Below, one piece after another: positions 10,231 to 21,377 of a stretch of DNA of 25,470 nucleotides; the stretch's first letter is position 1; each line of letters starts with the position of its first letter. The DNA comes from Gnetum montanum (Eukaryota; Streptophyta; Gnetopsida; Gnetales; Gnetaceae). The notes below the pieces were generated by a model. That model had not been told where the DNA came from, did no database searches, and saw only the letters and a program-made list of their open reading frames with translations. A program made the translations under genes and the position numbers. Location: the NCBI GenBank assembly GCA_015680685.1, contig MNCI01020848.1, positions 1 to 25,470 of the forward strand, given 5' to 3'.

Positions 10231-10735
10231 AATCCCTATGAGTTCAAGATATGATCAGGAAAAAGTTGTTGATCATTGTTCAACCACATTCAATAGCATC
10301 ATTTTCTATTTAGGAGCAAGATTTGCATTGATTATGGCTAGCTTCCCATTCATTAAAAATACATATTCCATGTCAATCGGTAGAGTTTTTAGTTCAAGGG
10401 GCTCTTGCTTGAAATTTTTAGGAATTTCAAACTCTTTCCAATAGGTATCATCATTTGCGAGATCAGAGAGTTGGTGATGAACTTGCTCTAGTTCATTCAT
10501 GCCTACGACATATGCACATGTCGGGCTCTCAGTTGGTTTCTTGCAAAGTGTTCTACTCTTAGAATTAGTGGTTAGCCATTGTGCTATGTATAGAAAACTT
10601 TGAATTTCTACTTCTAGTGCACACTACTTGCATGTAGAGATGGATGCTCGTTTCACTGCCCAAAGTTTCCACATACAATTGAACCTTGTATTGCTGTATG
10701 TGATGTATGGAACTTACTTCTTCTGAATCTTTCTA
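10231..10735 (-). pseudogene. Element A protease-RT linker
   Basis: Minus-strand frame at 10306-10500 (EQVHHQLSDL ... KNFKQEPLELKTLPIDMEY, LMNGKLAIINANLA) is the familiar spacer of plant Ty3/gypsy polyproteins just upstream of RT, where (P)PLELK.LP..LEYAFL is typical. It has no catalytic role; it confirms the reading frame and direction of the polyprotein. Confidence 0.8.
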
Positions 10736-11270
10736 AATGCATTTTCTTTGGATATTTCCAGGGAAAGATATTTGATGCCCATTTTTGCATCAATAATACT
10801 TAACCATGTCATTCCCATGATGATTGGGAAGTCCCCTTTATAGTTTTTCACCTTGATCACTAGGAAATTAGCAGGATAAGACCACCCATACATAGTGGTC
10901 ACAATGTATTCTACCAGTGCTAATGGAATAGTGATGGACTTGTCTACCAATTCTAATGTAATATTTCTCTTCTTTAGAGATGGTAGGTTCCAAGAAGTGT
11001 ATATCTCATGAGAAATCATGTTGACACTGGAACCTCAATCAAGAAGAGCTTTGCACAGTTCATTCCTAGGAATCTAAAAATAAATTACAGGACTCCCAAG
11101 CTTAGCTAATTTCTTGGGAAGGTTTCCAACATGTATCCAATTAGATATGGCATGCGTAAGCATCACAATCTGGATCTTGGGTGGTATTTGATTTGAAGAA
11201 GACTCAATGAAATTTGGTATAGAGGAAGATGAATGAATAGGATTGTCAATTGCAGCTGTAATCAAGGGCT
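10736..11270 (-). pseudogene. Element A aspartic protease, inactive
   Basis: The retroviral-type protease that cuts the Gag-Pol polyprotein. The minus strand gives LCKALLD-stop-GSSVNMISHE, with the catalytic D-x-G at 11032-11040 interrupted by TGA. After a well-kept stretch (ITLELVDKSITIPLALVEYI) come WSYPANFLVIKV and the flap/second-half motif FPIIMGMTWLSIIDAKMG, corresponding to (P)LILGRPWLATADA in relatives. The upstream part (11074-11265) contains SSSSIPNFIESSSNQIPPK, a linker to gag. One stop in the active site is enough to abolish function. Confidence 0.87.
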
Positions 11271-13693
11271 TAAGTAGACCGCAAGGTCAAAGGAAAGGTC
11301 TTTTCTTTGATTGAGTATCTAAATCACTCAGTTGATGAACTAGTTGTAGATTAATAATCCTAGTAGCATTACATTGTTGCGGTTGAGCTAGAAGTTCACC
11401 CTGCATAGGTGGAGCAAGTGGTAGCTATGCAGATAGAGGAGGAAGATGTTTAGGAATAGGAGAAGGATAAGTGTAAGAGGTGGTATCCATTCTTGCATGT
11501 GGAGAATGAGTTCGATAATAATCAAAAGGATGGTAGTAAGATTGGAAAGTAGAAATGTGACTAGAGGAGTCACATGAAGACAATAGTTGCTAAACATAAT
11601 ACCCATAGGGATCAGGTTGTTGGTAAGGGTATTTTTTCCTTGGTGGTATTAGCACCCATGATTGTGGTTGCTACCACTATTGATATTGCTAATATGGTTG
11701 TATTGGAGTTCCACTTGGATAATATTGTTATTGTTGGTGAAACTACCTAGGATTACCTTGAGGATAAGGTAATCTTCTAAATGTTTGCCTTTGTGTTAGT
11801 CATGGATTCAAAGCATACATTCCAAACTCCTATAAGTGTGACACTATGGGGCAACATCCTTTTGGATGTTTATATTGGTAGACATCACAACCACTATCAT
11901 CATCTAATTCACTTCCTGCAACTTCTTCTGTTATAGTAATCTTGTCCATACCTCTTTGATAAGCACATTCAACTTCCTTGCACCTCCTGCGTTCACGATC
12001 ACTACCTTGTTCTTTGGACTCTTTAGCAATTTTTAGCACAACTTAAAATCTACTATCCATGGAGTTCCATCATTGATCAACCTTGGTAATAATTTCATAT
12101 TGAAATTTTTAAAGCTGCAAGGCTTTCCTATCCACCACCTCATCAAGTGCTGATTCTTCCTCACTATCACAAAATCAAACCTTCCTATTTTAGATGGATG
12201 GATCATGGTTATATTCTTTTGCACTTTCTCATTTTCTTAATTCACCTTCCTCTTTAACTACTTTCTTGATCAATCTTTGGATCTGATAGACACTTAATTT
12301 AGATAATCATGCTTGGGTGTAGACACTAAGGCTTCTCCTCATTTTAGATCAAAGCCCATCTACAATGTGGCAAAGTTGATCCAGTTGAGAATAACCATGG
12401 CTAGGACATCTGTGCATCAAGGAATAGTATCCGTCGATGGAGGCATCCAAAGGTTTGTGTGTTCCTTGTTTCCATCCTTGGATCTACCTCCTCAAGTTGG
12501 ACACTCTGGAGTATGTTTGATATTTGTCATTGAATAATTCAAACATTGTACTCCATCATTTGATAGATTCCAGTTCTAAGGACTAGTACCAAGTTTTTGC
12601 TTCTTTAATGAGTTTCCATGGGAACAACTTAAGTTTTTTCCACTCATTTTCTATATTTTGTAAGGCACATGCATCTTGAAAAGCTTAGAGATGGTTTTGT
12701 AGATCTAAGTTATATCCCCCCTCAAATTGAGGGATGTTGTTCATGTCTAGCCTTTTGATCCAACTATCTTTCACATGCCTTGTTGAAAGTCGTACTACCT
12801 CTTTAATGTTTAGCATATTTCAAGTAGCAGGAAAAGGATCATCGTGGCCTTGATTTTGGTGCCTATGATGTCCTCTACTACCCTTTCATTCATGGAATTA
12901 CATCTCTCTTAAATGCCACATCTTTGATCTTATCTTACATGATGGTCACTTTGATCATTTTGGTCTCGTTGGTCACCTCCATCATGGTATTTCCCTCTGT
13001 AGTTGTGATCAGAGCTAAAAGAAGAAGAAGATGATGACAAAGATGAAGAGGAAGGAGGACTAGCACCATCATGGTGCCTACTACCACCTCTTCGATGATC
13101 GTAATCATGATCATGATCTTGTTTCTTGTCCACGTCCCTACCTTAATTTGCCTCTTTGGATCCTTCTTTTCATTAGATCGATTCTTACTAAAACTAGGAT
13201 TATGAATTGTGGACTACAAGTTATGGTTTTGACCTTATTCACTAAAGTCAAAGAGAGGAATTTCACTAAATGGAAGACCTCTAGAGAAGGGTTCTCCACC
13301 ATCTTTCTGGTATAGCAAGAATGGGGAATCATTAAATCCTTTTCCCTTCGTAGATTCATAACATTGTTCTAACTGGTGATCCTTGAGATGTTATGCTTTA
13401 GTGGGATGATAATCCCTGGTGTCACTATCCTACACCACATACTCAGCATAAAGTCCTTGAAGATCCCATTGTATAAGCATTTGTTGGAGCATTGCAAGAA
13501 CTGATTGATTAGGTGAGAACATGATGTTGCCCTCCATGTCACGCCACTGTAGCTATTCATCGTGGTGTAGGATGAACGTGAAATTTGGTACATACTCATC
13601 AGGATGAGCATATACCACTTGGTATTGCTAAGGCACCGGCTGATGTACTTTGTGAAACTTAGGTAGAGAATCACTCCTATGAGAAGAAGACAT
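11271..13693 (-). pseudogene. Element A gag, decayed
   Basis: Gag forms the virus-like particle. From the ATG at 13693 the frame reads MSSSHRSDSLPKFHKVHQ and proceeds with stops to about 13140. A Ser/His/Asp-rich linker (minus 13133-12930) follows in another frame. The capsid-type retrotransposon gag domain lies near 12780-12280: IPQFEGGYNLDLQNHLQAFQ, LFPWKLIKEAKTWYWSLEPG, LMHRCPSHGYSQLDQLCHIV. A zinc-knuckle-like CDVYQYKHPKGCC lies at 11851-11889, with the second Cys replaced by Tyr. The Pro/Tyr/Gln-rich C-terminus (11830-11390) is followed by the protease linker. Frameshifts and stops are numerous. Element B has a better-kept homologue. Confidence 0.85.
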
Positions 13694-13833
13694 TGCATGT
13701 TAGAAAAATAAAAATTGCAGTGTGCTTTTAAATATTATTATAGTAATCTTAAGATGTGATATGACTCTAAGGTTTGTTCCAATGGTTTGAATAATTTTCA
13801 CTAGTCCTAAATAGTACACGAAACAACCAAAAG

Positions 13834-13851
13834 GTCCCTAAAAATGGTGCT
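13834..13851 (-). other. Primer-binding site of element A (tRNA-Asp type, mutated)
   Basis: Two bases inside the 5' LTR end, the minus strand reads AGCACCATTTTTAGGGAC. The usual plant PBS complementary to the 3' end of tRNA-Asp is TGGCGCCGTTGCCGGGGA; the two align, and most differences are G-to-A or C-to-T, as expected from decay of CpG sites. From memory, this primer is the common one in Athila/Tat elements. Confidence 0.75.
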
Positions 13852-13853
13852 AA

Positions 13854-14700
13854 TGATGAGTGACGAAGTACCCCTATGCCTAACCATATGAATCACTAAG
13901 GTGTTCACGTGTGATTTGGTTGAATTCTATGGACCTATAGTTCTCCAGTGCACTAATTCTCTAGGAAGTGAAATGAGCATTGAGAATGTTCATTGTCTTC
14001 CCAACTACACTTGTGAAGCTCAAATATATGATTTAAGTGTAATTAAGGCACATGATTTATATCATTTTTTTATGTTTTGTAAGCTTAATTGCCTACAACA
14101 AGAATGGAAGGTATAGGAATATAATATCTAATTATTCTACTGCATAGCCAACCTAACACAAGTACCCATTCCCACTTTCTAGATACATTCTGAACATGTA
14201 TTATGCTGCTAGGCTACCAAACATTAAGCATTTCTAGGTTACCAAGTGCTACATGTATGCTCGAGGTGGTCATGCTTGTGTTTATTAACAACTAGAAATT
14301 AATTACTTAATTAAAGTGCATTGAAATGAAGTGCATGAATATTAAATGCATCAAGAAAACATTAATATATTCTTAGTCCTATAAGGATGATCAAAGGGTT
14401 CATTTTTATTGCTGTCACATTACTGTGCTTAGGTAAATCAGTGCTCAAACAAAGATCCATCCACACTCAGACTCTTGCTACAAGCACTCAAAAAATATTC
14501 TAAGTCTAGATAAAATAAGCTGTAAGAGCTTTGCTATCTATGATAAAGATTGATATGAAAATTGTGAGCCCAAGTGCTACATATATAGGGCAACATATAC
14601 TCCACAATATTGGATATTCAACATCATGTTTTGGGCCTTGATATTAGGTATCTGATATCAAGGCTTTGATATTAGAGCCAGTCGAAAACATGATTCATCA
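13854..14700 (-). repeat. 5' LTR of element A
   Basis: 847 bp, direct repeat of 4701-5529, TGATGAG...TTCATCA on the plus strand. It is next to the PBS on the inside and the CTAGG duplication on the outside. Minus-strand TATA-like ctatatat lies at 14581-14588. A 9-bp-arm hairpin (ccttgatat / atatcaagg) lies at 14636-14663. Confidence 0.93.
14581..14588 (-). promoter_or_regulatory. TATA-like box of the element A 5' LTR
   Basis: ctatatat on the minus strand, at the same LTR position as the clearer tataaatata of the 3' LTR (5394-5403). It would have driven transcription of element A's genomic RNA. Now mutated. Confidence 0.55.
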
Positions 14701-14705
14701 CTAGG
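14701..14705. repeat. Target-site duplication of element A, right copy (CTAGG)
   Basis: Identical to 4696-4700; see there. Confidence 0.88.
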
Positions 14706-15599
14706 GCATCTTGCTTATGGACACGACTAGCTCAGGAATATTCTCTGTGGAAGAGGAATGTCACTTATAATTTAGAAGAACATTAGATTTAAGAATATTT
14801 AAATACTTGAAAGGGAGAATATTGTAGATGAAATAACTTGAAAAGATTATAATATTAATGAAGAAAATAAAATGAAGAAAAGAAAAGAAGGAATTTAGTA
14901 GGATTTTTCATAGCTACAAATAGTTATGACAATAGTACATAGCAGCATTTGTAGGTAGCATTAACAACTTGTAGACAACAATACCATCTAGTAAAAGTTA
15001 CTACCAGAAACAATAATAAGCATCCAAGAGTAATAAGTTGCAGGTAATAACACCAAGCAATGAGTTGCATGTAGCAACAACAACATTGATATTGAAAGGA
15101 AGAAGGGATATAGGAAGGAAAGGATGGTAGAAAGGGTAAGTGTGAAGGGAAAAGGGAGAAAGATATGGAAAGCAAGATAGAGAAGCTAAGAGACTTTGCT
15201 TAATCTTCCCTCGATAACCTCTTCATCCATGTGTATGAGCTTTTATAGCCCTTATGTTCTTCTTCTCGTTTTTATTTTTCTCTTTGGAAGAGAAGCATGG
15301 CTATCATGTGTCTTCAATGCATGAAAATTGGATATGTTATTTAACTTTTGGCTAATACTTTGGATGTTCAAAATATTTACAACTAATCTCCAAATATGTT
15401 TTGTGATCTAAATCTCCTTGATTTTCTCCATGCTTGCCACCTATCCAAGTAGGAAACACAAGAGAATCAAAGCATTCATGAATAAGATCATAGATTTCAA
15501 TAAGGAAGAAAATAAAATATTATTATTATTATTTTATACCTATAATAAATCATCACTTTTTTAACATTTATAGTACTTCTTCCCCATAATGAATTCCAT
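14706..15599. other. Anonymous intergenic sequence with purine-rich and microsatellite stretches
   Basis: No gene recognised. Purine-rich repeats (gaagg/aaagg) occupy about 15095-15185, and a TTA/ATT run lies at about 15519-15534. A purine tract followed by TGTAG near 14806-14823 imitates the start of a Copia 3' LTR, but no partner was found. Confidence 0.45.
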
Positions 15600-16660
15600 T
15601 CACATGAATTTCCATGAACCTACTATTAGAAATCACAAAATGATGAGATGCCAATTTGAATCCAAGTCCTAATTACTTCTTTTCTATGAGGAATTCCAAT
15701 CTTAGTTTGAGTTTCTTCTCTAAGCTGAGCACCATAAAATACGATTCATTGCAAAAACATTCATAGGTAGGAAAGCCTCATTTACAATAAAATGAAAATT
15801 TCTTTTCAATTTATTAGGTGACTGCTTAAAGTAGTGTGGATGCTTTAAAAACTTGATTAATTTCTTGATCAGAAAGGCTAGATTCTACTAAACATGGAAT
15901 GCTTGCTTAAGTTGTTCAAGGTTGCCAATGGAGACTATAGGTTCAAAAATGCATAGAAATGATTTAAAGGGGATTTTCGTTTCCATATTTAAGCTAATAT
16001 GTGATTCTAGAAAAAGAAAAAAAACAAGAGTCTGTTGGAAAACTCTAGAATGCTTGGATACTAACTAAACTAACCATTGACCTTATATCCTAGATTTCTT
16101 AAGGCATTTTAAAATTTTCATTGAAACAAGCAAAATTGCAAGATGAGACCTTACTATCTTTAAAATAGTGGCCTTTCTGCCAATGAGATTTTCTAGGTAC
16201 TACAACTTGCATAGTATATTTTTAGCTAAATTTGGGCTAAAACTTATAGGAATTTGGAATGCCACTTTGGGTAACTCTTGTCTTAATAACCCTAGCATGT
16301 TAAGTAATTTGAAATGAGATTTTAGATAAACATCAACAAAGAAATAATAAATTCAAGGAATTTTGAGAATGCATTTATGAAATCAAATGCTAAGAAATCA
16401 TCAAGGTCTTGAAGCAGGGCTTATCATGGCATCCACCACAAAATATTCATAGGTGGATGCATCTATTCATTCATAATCATTCTACTTACTTAAAATTCTC
16501 TAATCCTAATTTTTTTCTTATTAAATCCTTCATATCACCAAAAAAGCTAGACAAATCAAAATCCTTCCTCTCTACTCCATTATTATTTAAAACTTGAATG
16601 AATTTACCATTTTTAGCTCTAGGCTTTGAGGAAGGACACATATAACCATATAAGGTATGA
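15600..16660 (-). pseudogene. Unidentified decayed coding stretch
   Basis: I do not recognise this. Three blocks on the minus strand read like protein. A 51-codon ORF near 16638-16483 (MCPSSKPRAKNG, FDLSSFFGDMKDLIRKKLG) is charged and ends in a stop. A long, almost open frame at about 16020-15740 contains FEPIVSIGNLEQLKQAFHV, NLAFLIKKLIKFLKHPHYF and NFHFIVNEAFLPMNVFAMN. After a frameshift, GAQLREETQTKIGIPHRKEV follows near 15730-15640. Amphipathic, Lys-rich wording and stops at Gln-like positions suggest a dead gene or element ORF. It could also be chance in AT-rich DNA. No motif or domain can be named. Confidence 0.3.
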
Positions 16661-18269
16661 CAAAGTTATTAGATTTCTGAGTAGGAAAAGATAGAAAACT
16701 TATTGCAAGGAATAATGCATGTCAAGGAAACTTCTTGGAAACTCGAATATCTCAATGATATGAAGTCATGAAAGTATAAACCATGAGTCCTATGTTTTCA
16801 TTGATATGGATTAACATGATTTCTAGAATAATTACGAATAGCCTCCTGATAGTGAGTTGTGGTTTGTCATGATAGAAAAAAACCTCAATCCTAGATAGAT
16901 TCAAAACTTCATCAACAAGAATGATGACATCACTTTGCTAGTGGCCAACTTTTAAGGCCAATTTCACATATTAGGTCATGCAAGGAAGGATGGATATGTT
17001 AAAGAAAGAAACAACTGTAATGAGTACGCAAGTAATGTAAGAGAGTAAGATTGAAATTAAAGGTGGAAGGAAGGAAGGAAGGAAGCAAGGAAGGAGAAAG
17101 CTTGGTGAAAGAAAGAAAAAGAGGATCTATGATGGATTTAAGAGTTTTGAAAATGGTAGAGGAGTAGTAGGAGTAGGAGCTACCAAAAATTAGCAAAAAT
17201 ACATTGAGAATGTCACAGTAGCAATGATAGCGAATGTCATAGTAGTAATGACAATAACACCACTATATTGAGAGAGCACGGGTGCAGTGTCATTTGAAAG
17301 TGGCAATAATCTAGGATTGATAGGAACACTACTTTTAGTTTGATATTATTTACACTGAGTTATGTTTCATGTTCTTTGGTGATGAAAGGATAAGGTCCCA
17401 TTCATGGACAATGTTGAAGTCAACATCAAGCCTTAACCAATTCAACAAAGAAAACATCAAGCATTCCATCAATTTTTTAAAATATTAGATATATATTATG
17501 CTATACATACATATATATTTAAAACCTATGTATATATAGTACATAATAAATATGATTATTTTATATAAAATGTAAACTTAATATTACACGCCTTTAGAAA
17601 TATACCTAAAGAAGTTTAATTCAATGCTTCAAGGATTTTATTAAGAGGTATAAATAGACCAAGCTACTATTTTGTATTTCATCAATACATTTGTTAAAAA
17701 AATTTAATCATGAGATCCTTGGTGGTTTTAGACAAGGAGAATCAAACCAATTATTATTATTATTATTATTGAAGAAAACGGAGGAACTCTAGCTTTGTGC
17801 CATCATTATGAACTCAAAGTATAGTCATAATGAATCATGGTTGGGCATGATAAAGAATAAAATTTACATTCCAATAGTTGGATGCTAGCTTAAATTCTTT
17901 CAAACATATCACAAATTCCTCATATTAAGTTATCTTATCATAATTTATGATGAATCATCAAATTATTAAATAACTCAAAATTATACATGTAGTTTTAAAA
18001 TAATGCAATCCAAAGGATAATGCCATGGTCAACTTCAACAGTAGTAGCATAGAATAACATGAAGGTAATAGGTAACTTAATAAGATATGATTCTTATGAC
18101 TTAGTCTCAAGGAACTCATTTTTAAATTTAATTAATGAAGAAAGAGAGAGTCATAAGGATTTCCATAATCTATAGAGTACCCTTAATAAAAAATAAGTAT
18201 TATATTTAAACATCTTTTAAGTTAACTTCCAAGGAATGCACCTATATGAATATAATGCTAAAACTATAT
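16661..18269. other. Anonymous AT-rich sequence with microsatellites
   Basis: No gene recognised. It contains a GGAA run (about 17068-17092), TA-rich stretches (about 17480-17530) and a 24-base TTA/ATT run (about 17747-17770). The sequence ending at 18269 is the left flank of element C. Confidence 0.5.
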
Positions 18270-19134
18270 TGATAAGTAGTGAATAGTTCCTATGCCCAAC
18301 CATATGAGTCACAAGTGTGTATTAGCCATCCAATCAAATTTCATGTACTTAGCTCCTAAACATGCTTATAGACAAAGATTGTAACTAAAGGAAATGTATA
18401 ATTGTTATCTTTTTAACTCTCACTTGTGTATGTCTTTATGAATGGTGAAGTGTGAGTTAAGGAATATGATATATATATATATATTATCCTAAGCATTGGT
18501 AAACAGATAAATGATTGCTAATTAATTATTCTATCTATCTAACAATTTGGATACTAACTATCCTAATATAAGTATTTGTACCTACTTTTTGTACACATCT
18601 TGAACTTGTCTTAACTTTATTGGATTACCAAGTGACAATTACTGGGCATACCAAATGGTCACTATTGGGGTTACTAGTCATTAAGTGGTATGCTCGAAGT
18701 GGTAACACTTATATGTTCATTATTAAATGTACTAATTACTTAAGACAAAAAATATAAAATACATTAAGAAAAAAGTGCAAGTAAGAAACATTAATATATT
18801 CTAAGTGTTGTAATAAATGCTAAGAGTCTTATCTTTATTTCCATTCATGTTAATGTGTTTAGGTACATGATGCTTGAATAAAGATCTATACAATTACTTT
18901 ATTTCATATTGCAAGCATTCAAAAAATATTCTAACTCTAGGGAAAGCAACCTGCAAGAGCTTCACTACTCTACTTACCTAACATGTCATAAATATGGTTA
19001 GCATGTGTATTTATATAGGCTTAACTCTCATTTGTGTTGACACATATGTGTTGATGCATGTGTTAATGAGGATACGTTGATGGGACTACATTAATGCATG
19101 CCCATCAACATAGTCAGTCCACTACTGTTCATCA
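18270..19134 (-). repeat. 3' LTR of element C
   Basis: 865 bp, starting TGATAAGTAG and ending GTTCATCA on the plus strand. It aligns along its length with the LTRs of A: cctatgcccaaccata at the left, ttctaactctag.gaaa in the middle, gttcatcatgcctcca at the right edge. It has a minus-strand TATA box at 19008-19017 and a hairpin at 19076-19109. Confidence 0.88.
19008..19017 (-). promoter_or_regulatory. TATA box of the element C LTR
   Basis: The minus strand reads tatataaata, at the same place as in the other LTRs of the family. Confidence 0.6.
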
Positions 19135-19350
19135 TGCCTCCATGACTGAGTGAAAGCTCATCCTTGAATGAACCAAAGTAGGATCAAACTTCTTACAAAA
19201 TTGGAAAAGTATCGAATTATTAACTGACTAACTAAGGACTCTGAGTGTTAGACTATATGGAATTATAAAATTGGTATTCTTGACAAAAAAACTAGACACC
19301 CTTACAAAATGATGGTAGGATCCCTTAGATTACTGAAGATAAGATGAAAC
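19135..19350 (-). other. Element C 3' untranslated stretch between accessory ORF and LTR
   Basis: About 215 bp between the accessory-ORF stop (19351-19353) and the LTR. Resembles the corresponding part of element A (5530-5790), including a shared actagac word and a t-g-aattatt motif. Its LTR-proximal end holds the presumed polypurine tract. Confidence 0.6.
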
Positions 19351-20637
19351 TCAAATAGTGCTAGGAGGTGGAGGCTTCTAGGATGTTGAAGGTCCTTCAC
19401 TAGGCTCTAGTGCTCGTGGAGGTTGAGGAGGTTAAGGCTATCATGCTATACCTACTTCTTTTGGGGAAAGTCTGAAAGCATCCACCAAGGCTTTCATCTT
19501 CTCTTCCTTGTTTTGCGAGTTGTACGTAGTCCATGCAGCTTTGCCAATGTCAGCTAGTGTGGGAATATTTCATAGACATAATATTGTTAGGAACAACTCC
19601 TTAACATTGATGAACCATGTTGTGAATTATTTTCATTTGATGTTGAATATATTTACAAGCTTTTATAGGTTGTGATAGTCATTCATTCTCTTAGGCAAGT
19701 TCTTAGCAACTGATTATTGATCAGTGAATTAGCTTCTAAGAACTTCAAGCTTTGAATTGACTATTTCCAACCACTATTTTGTCTCTTTATGGTTCTTGAG
19801 TTCTACCTCTTATAAGAGGTATGAATTGGCCACCTACTTCTCTAGCTCTATACTTGGCCTCGTTGTAGTTAACATAGCCAAGTTTACATATCAGAGGTTG
19901 GAAAGCTCCACATATTTAGTCATCTCCTCAATCTACAACACCTTTAGGAAGATATTAGCTTTTTTATATGTGTTTAAGCCATATAAAATTGGCTATCACA
20001 CATCATCCCTTTGCTAGAGTTAATGGAGGGCCTTGTTCATTTTTATGCTGGCCAATTGAATCTCCCTCTTTTCTACCTTCTTGAGGAGTCAAACCTAGTT
20101 CTTGTAATGGTTTTTAAGTTGTTTAGATTTTAGGACCTCATTCTTTCAAGTGGTTATCTCAATAACCATTATCTAGTGAAGTGCTTGAACTTCCTTCATG
20201 TAAAGATTTCGATTCTCTATTGCTAGCCTCCTTAGATCAAGGTTCATATTGGCTAGCTACTCTTATTATTTTCAAATGAATTCAACCATTTGGTCCTTTT
20301 GTTGCTCAACATTATGTAGGTGGTGAATGTCCTTGGTGAGGAACAAGTTCTCTTTGTAGAGTTGAGCCAAATCCTTATCGGTGTTGAACACTAAGGCTTT
20401 TGATAAGAAGGAATAAAACACTATGATCTTGTTTACATGCTTAGCCTCTCTAAGTATTTGTTGAAGCTATTGAAAAGCTTCATCTTGAGTGAGGTTTGGG
20501 TTGAGAATGGTAGGAGTAGAGACATGGGCTCACAACTCCACAACTTTAGCAGCCAACTAATGATTTTTAGTGATGGTTGCTTGTTGTTGGATGTTGGTAA
20601 TGATTATTTTTCCCTTAGTCTCTAGAAGCTTTGAGTA
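19351..20637 (-). pseudogene. Element C accessory 3' ORF: decayed coiled-coil protein with proline-rich tail
   Basis: One frame of 429 codons runs the whole way with about 30 internal stops and no frameshift. Stops sit where Gln, Trp or Arg would fit. The wording is clearly protein: QDEAFQ, LREAKHVNKIIVFYSFLSKA, DKDLAQLYKENLFLTKDIHH, NMNLDLRRLAIENRNLYMKE, LLKKVEKREIQLASIKMNKA, then NKEEKMKALVDAFRLSPKEV. Heptad-like Leu/Ile and Lys/Glu suggest long coiled coils; no transmembrane segment is seen. The tail (PPQPP, EPSEGPSTS, KPPPPSTI-stop) resembles the tail of the ORF in element B. Its position between the polyprotein region and the 3' LTR, in sense orientation, is where env-like ORFs of Athila elements lie. 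The start is missing because element B interrupts it at 20638/20639. Function unknown. Confidence 0.75.
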
Positions 20638-21350
20638 GTGATGAGTGGCGAGATACCCCTACACTCAATGATACAAATACGAGAGTTCTCATGCGCGATC
20701 TGGTCGAACTCCACAGATGGACTAGTTGTGGCGCCTAGATAGTTAGCCTTAGGTCATAGTTCACTGTCTTCCCACCTGGACTAGTATTATATTTGTCATG
20801 TATGGTTTAGTCCAAAGTGAGGTGTATGATGTGTTCCTAATCTATGCTACTCCTGAGGGTAGTGGAAAATAATATTAACTAAGATATGCTAGGAGGGAAA
20901 GGGTAAGAGAATCTAATCTAGCCTAAGTGCAATGAGCATTCGTTCCTTGATCATCCATACACATCTTGGACTTCGTGCATGACTACCACTAGGATTACCA
21001 AGCATAGATCCCAGGTATGCCATTGGGATACCAAGTAGTCACACTTAAATGCTCGTAATCAAGTCGTACTCATTCCGTGTTCTAGGAGATAAGGGTGAGA
21101 GGAAATAAATAAATAACAATTAATTAAAAAAATAAATAAACAAAGTGAATGCTGCAATGATGAAGTAATCTCGATCTTTATTTTCGGTCATGTGCGTGTT
21201 CAAGTATGTCACACTTGAATAAAGAATGTCGTACAATTACATTCACCACACTACAGGTAGACATGGGAAAATAATCTATCTCTAGAGGGATCAAACTGCC
21301 AAAGCTTCGCTACTCCTATTCTATGTTATCAAATGGGGGAGAGTCGCTTC

Positions 21351-21359
21351 TTATTTATA
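21351..21359 (-). promoter_or_regulatory. TATA box of the element B LTR
   Basis: The minus strand reads tataaataa; same LTR position as in A and C. Confidence 0.65.
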
Positions 21360-21377
21360 GACATTGCGGTGGACTGC

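Larger units (their letters stand above)
4701..14700 (-). mobile_element. Element A: complete, inactive Ty3/gypsy LTR retrotransposon
   Basis: The element spans exactly 10,000 bp between copies of CTAGG and runs on the minus strand. On that strand the order is 5' LTR, PBS, gag, protease, RT, RNase H, integrase, a noncoding 3' region and the 3' LTR. The RT-RH-integrase order places it in Ty3/gypsy. The tRNA-Asp-type PBS and the domain wording resemble the plant Tat/Athila branch, without a chromodomain that I could find. Every coding domain contains stops and frameshifts, and catalytic residues are changed. Roughly 34 of the first 230 LTR positions differ between the two LTRs, almost all C/T or A/G changes, so the insertion is old. 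Elements B and C further right have related LTRs. Confidence 0.93.
18270..20638 (-). mobile_element. Element C: 3' end of a related Ty3/gypsy-type element, interrupted by element B
   Basis: The 3' LTR (18270-19134) is followed by internal sequence that begins with a purine-rich ATGGAGGCA tract on the minus strand and aligns with the same region of element A (actagacaccc/cactagac, wording around tatcgaattattaactga). A decayed accessory ORF fills 19351-20637. At 20639 the LTR of element B starts. No PBS-like sequence lies at this junction, so the LTR at 20639 is not C's own 5' LTR; B has most likely inserted into C, and the remainder of C would resume beyond B, outside the window. Confidence 0.75.

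Noticed and set aside
13369-13698. Minus-strand 109-codon ORF at the start of element A gag
   Set aside because: The alternative frame from 13693 continues into gag-like protein with stops at Gln codons, and this frame has no gag wording.
14924-15175. Minus-strand 83-codon Pro/Ser/Cys/Tyr-rich ORF
   Set aside because: Arises from purine-rich and CAA/GTA-rich simple sequence; no conserved features.
14806-15560. Possible Copia LTR starting at a purine tract followed by TGTAG
   Set aside because: Only the boundary wording fits; no second LTR, PBS or Copia pol was found on either strand nearby.
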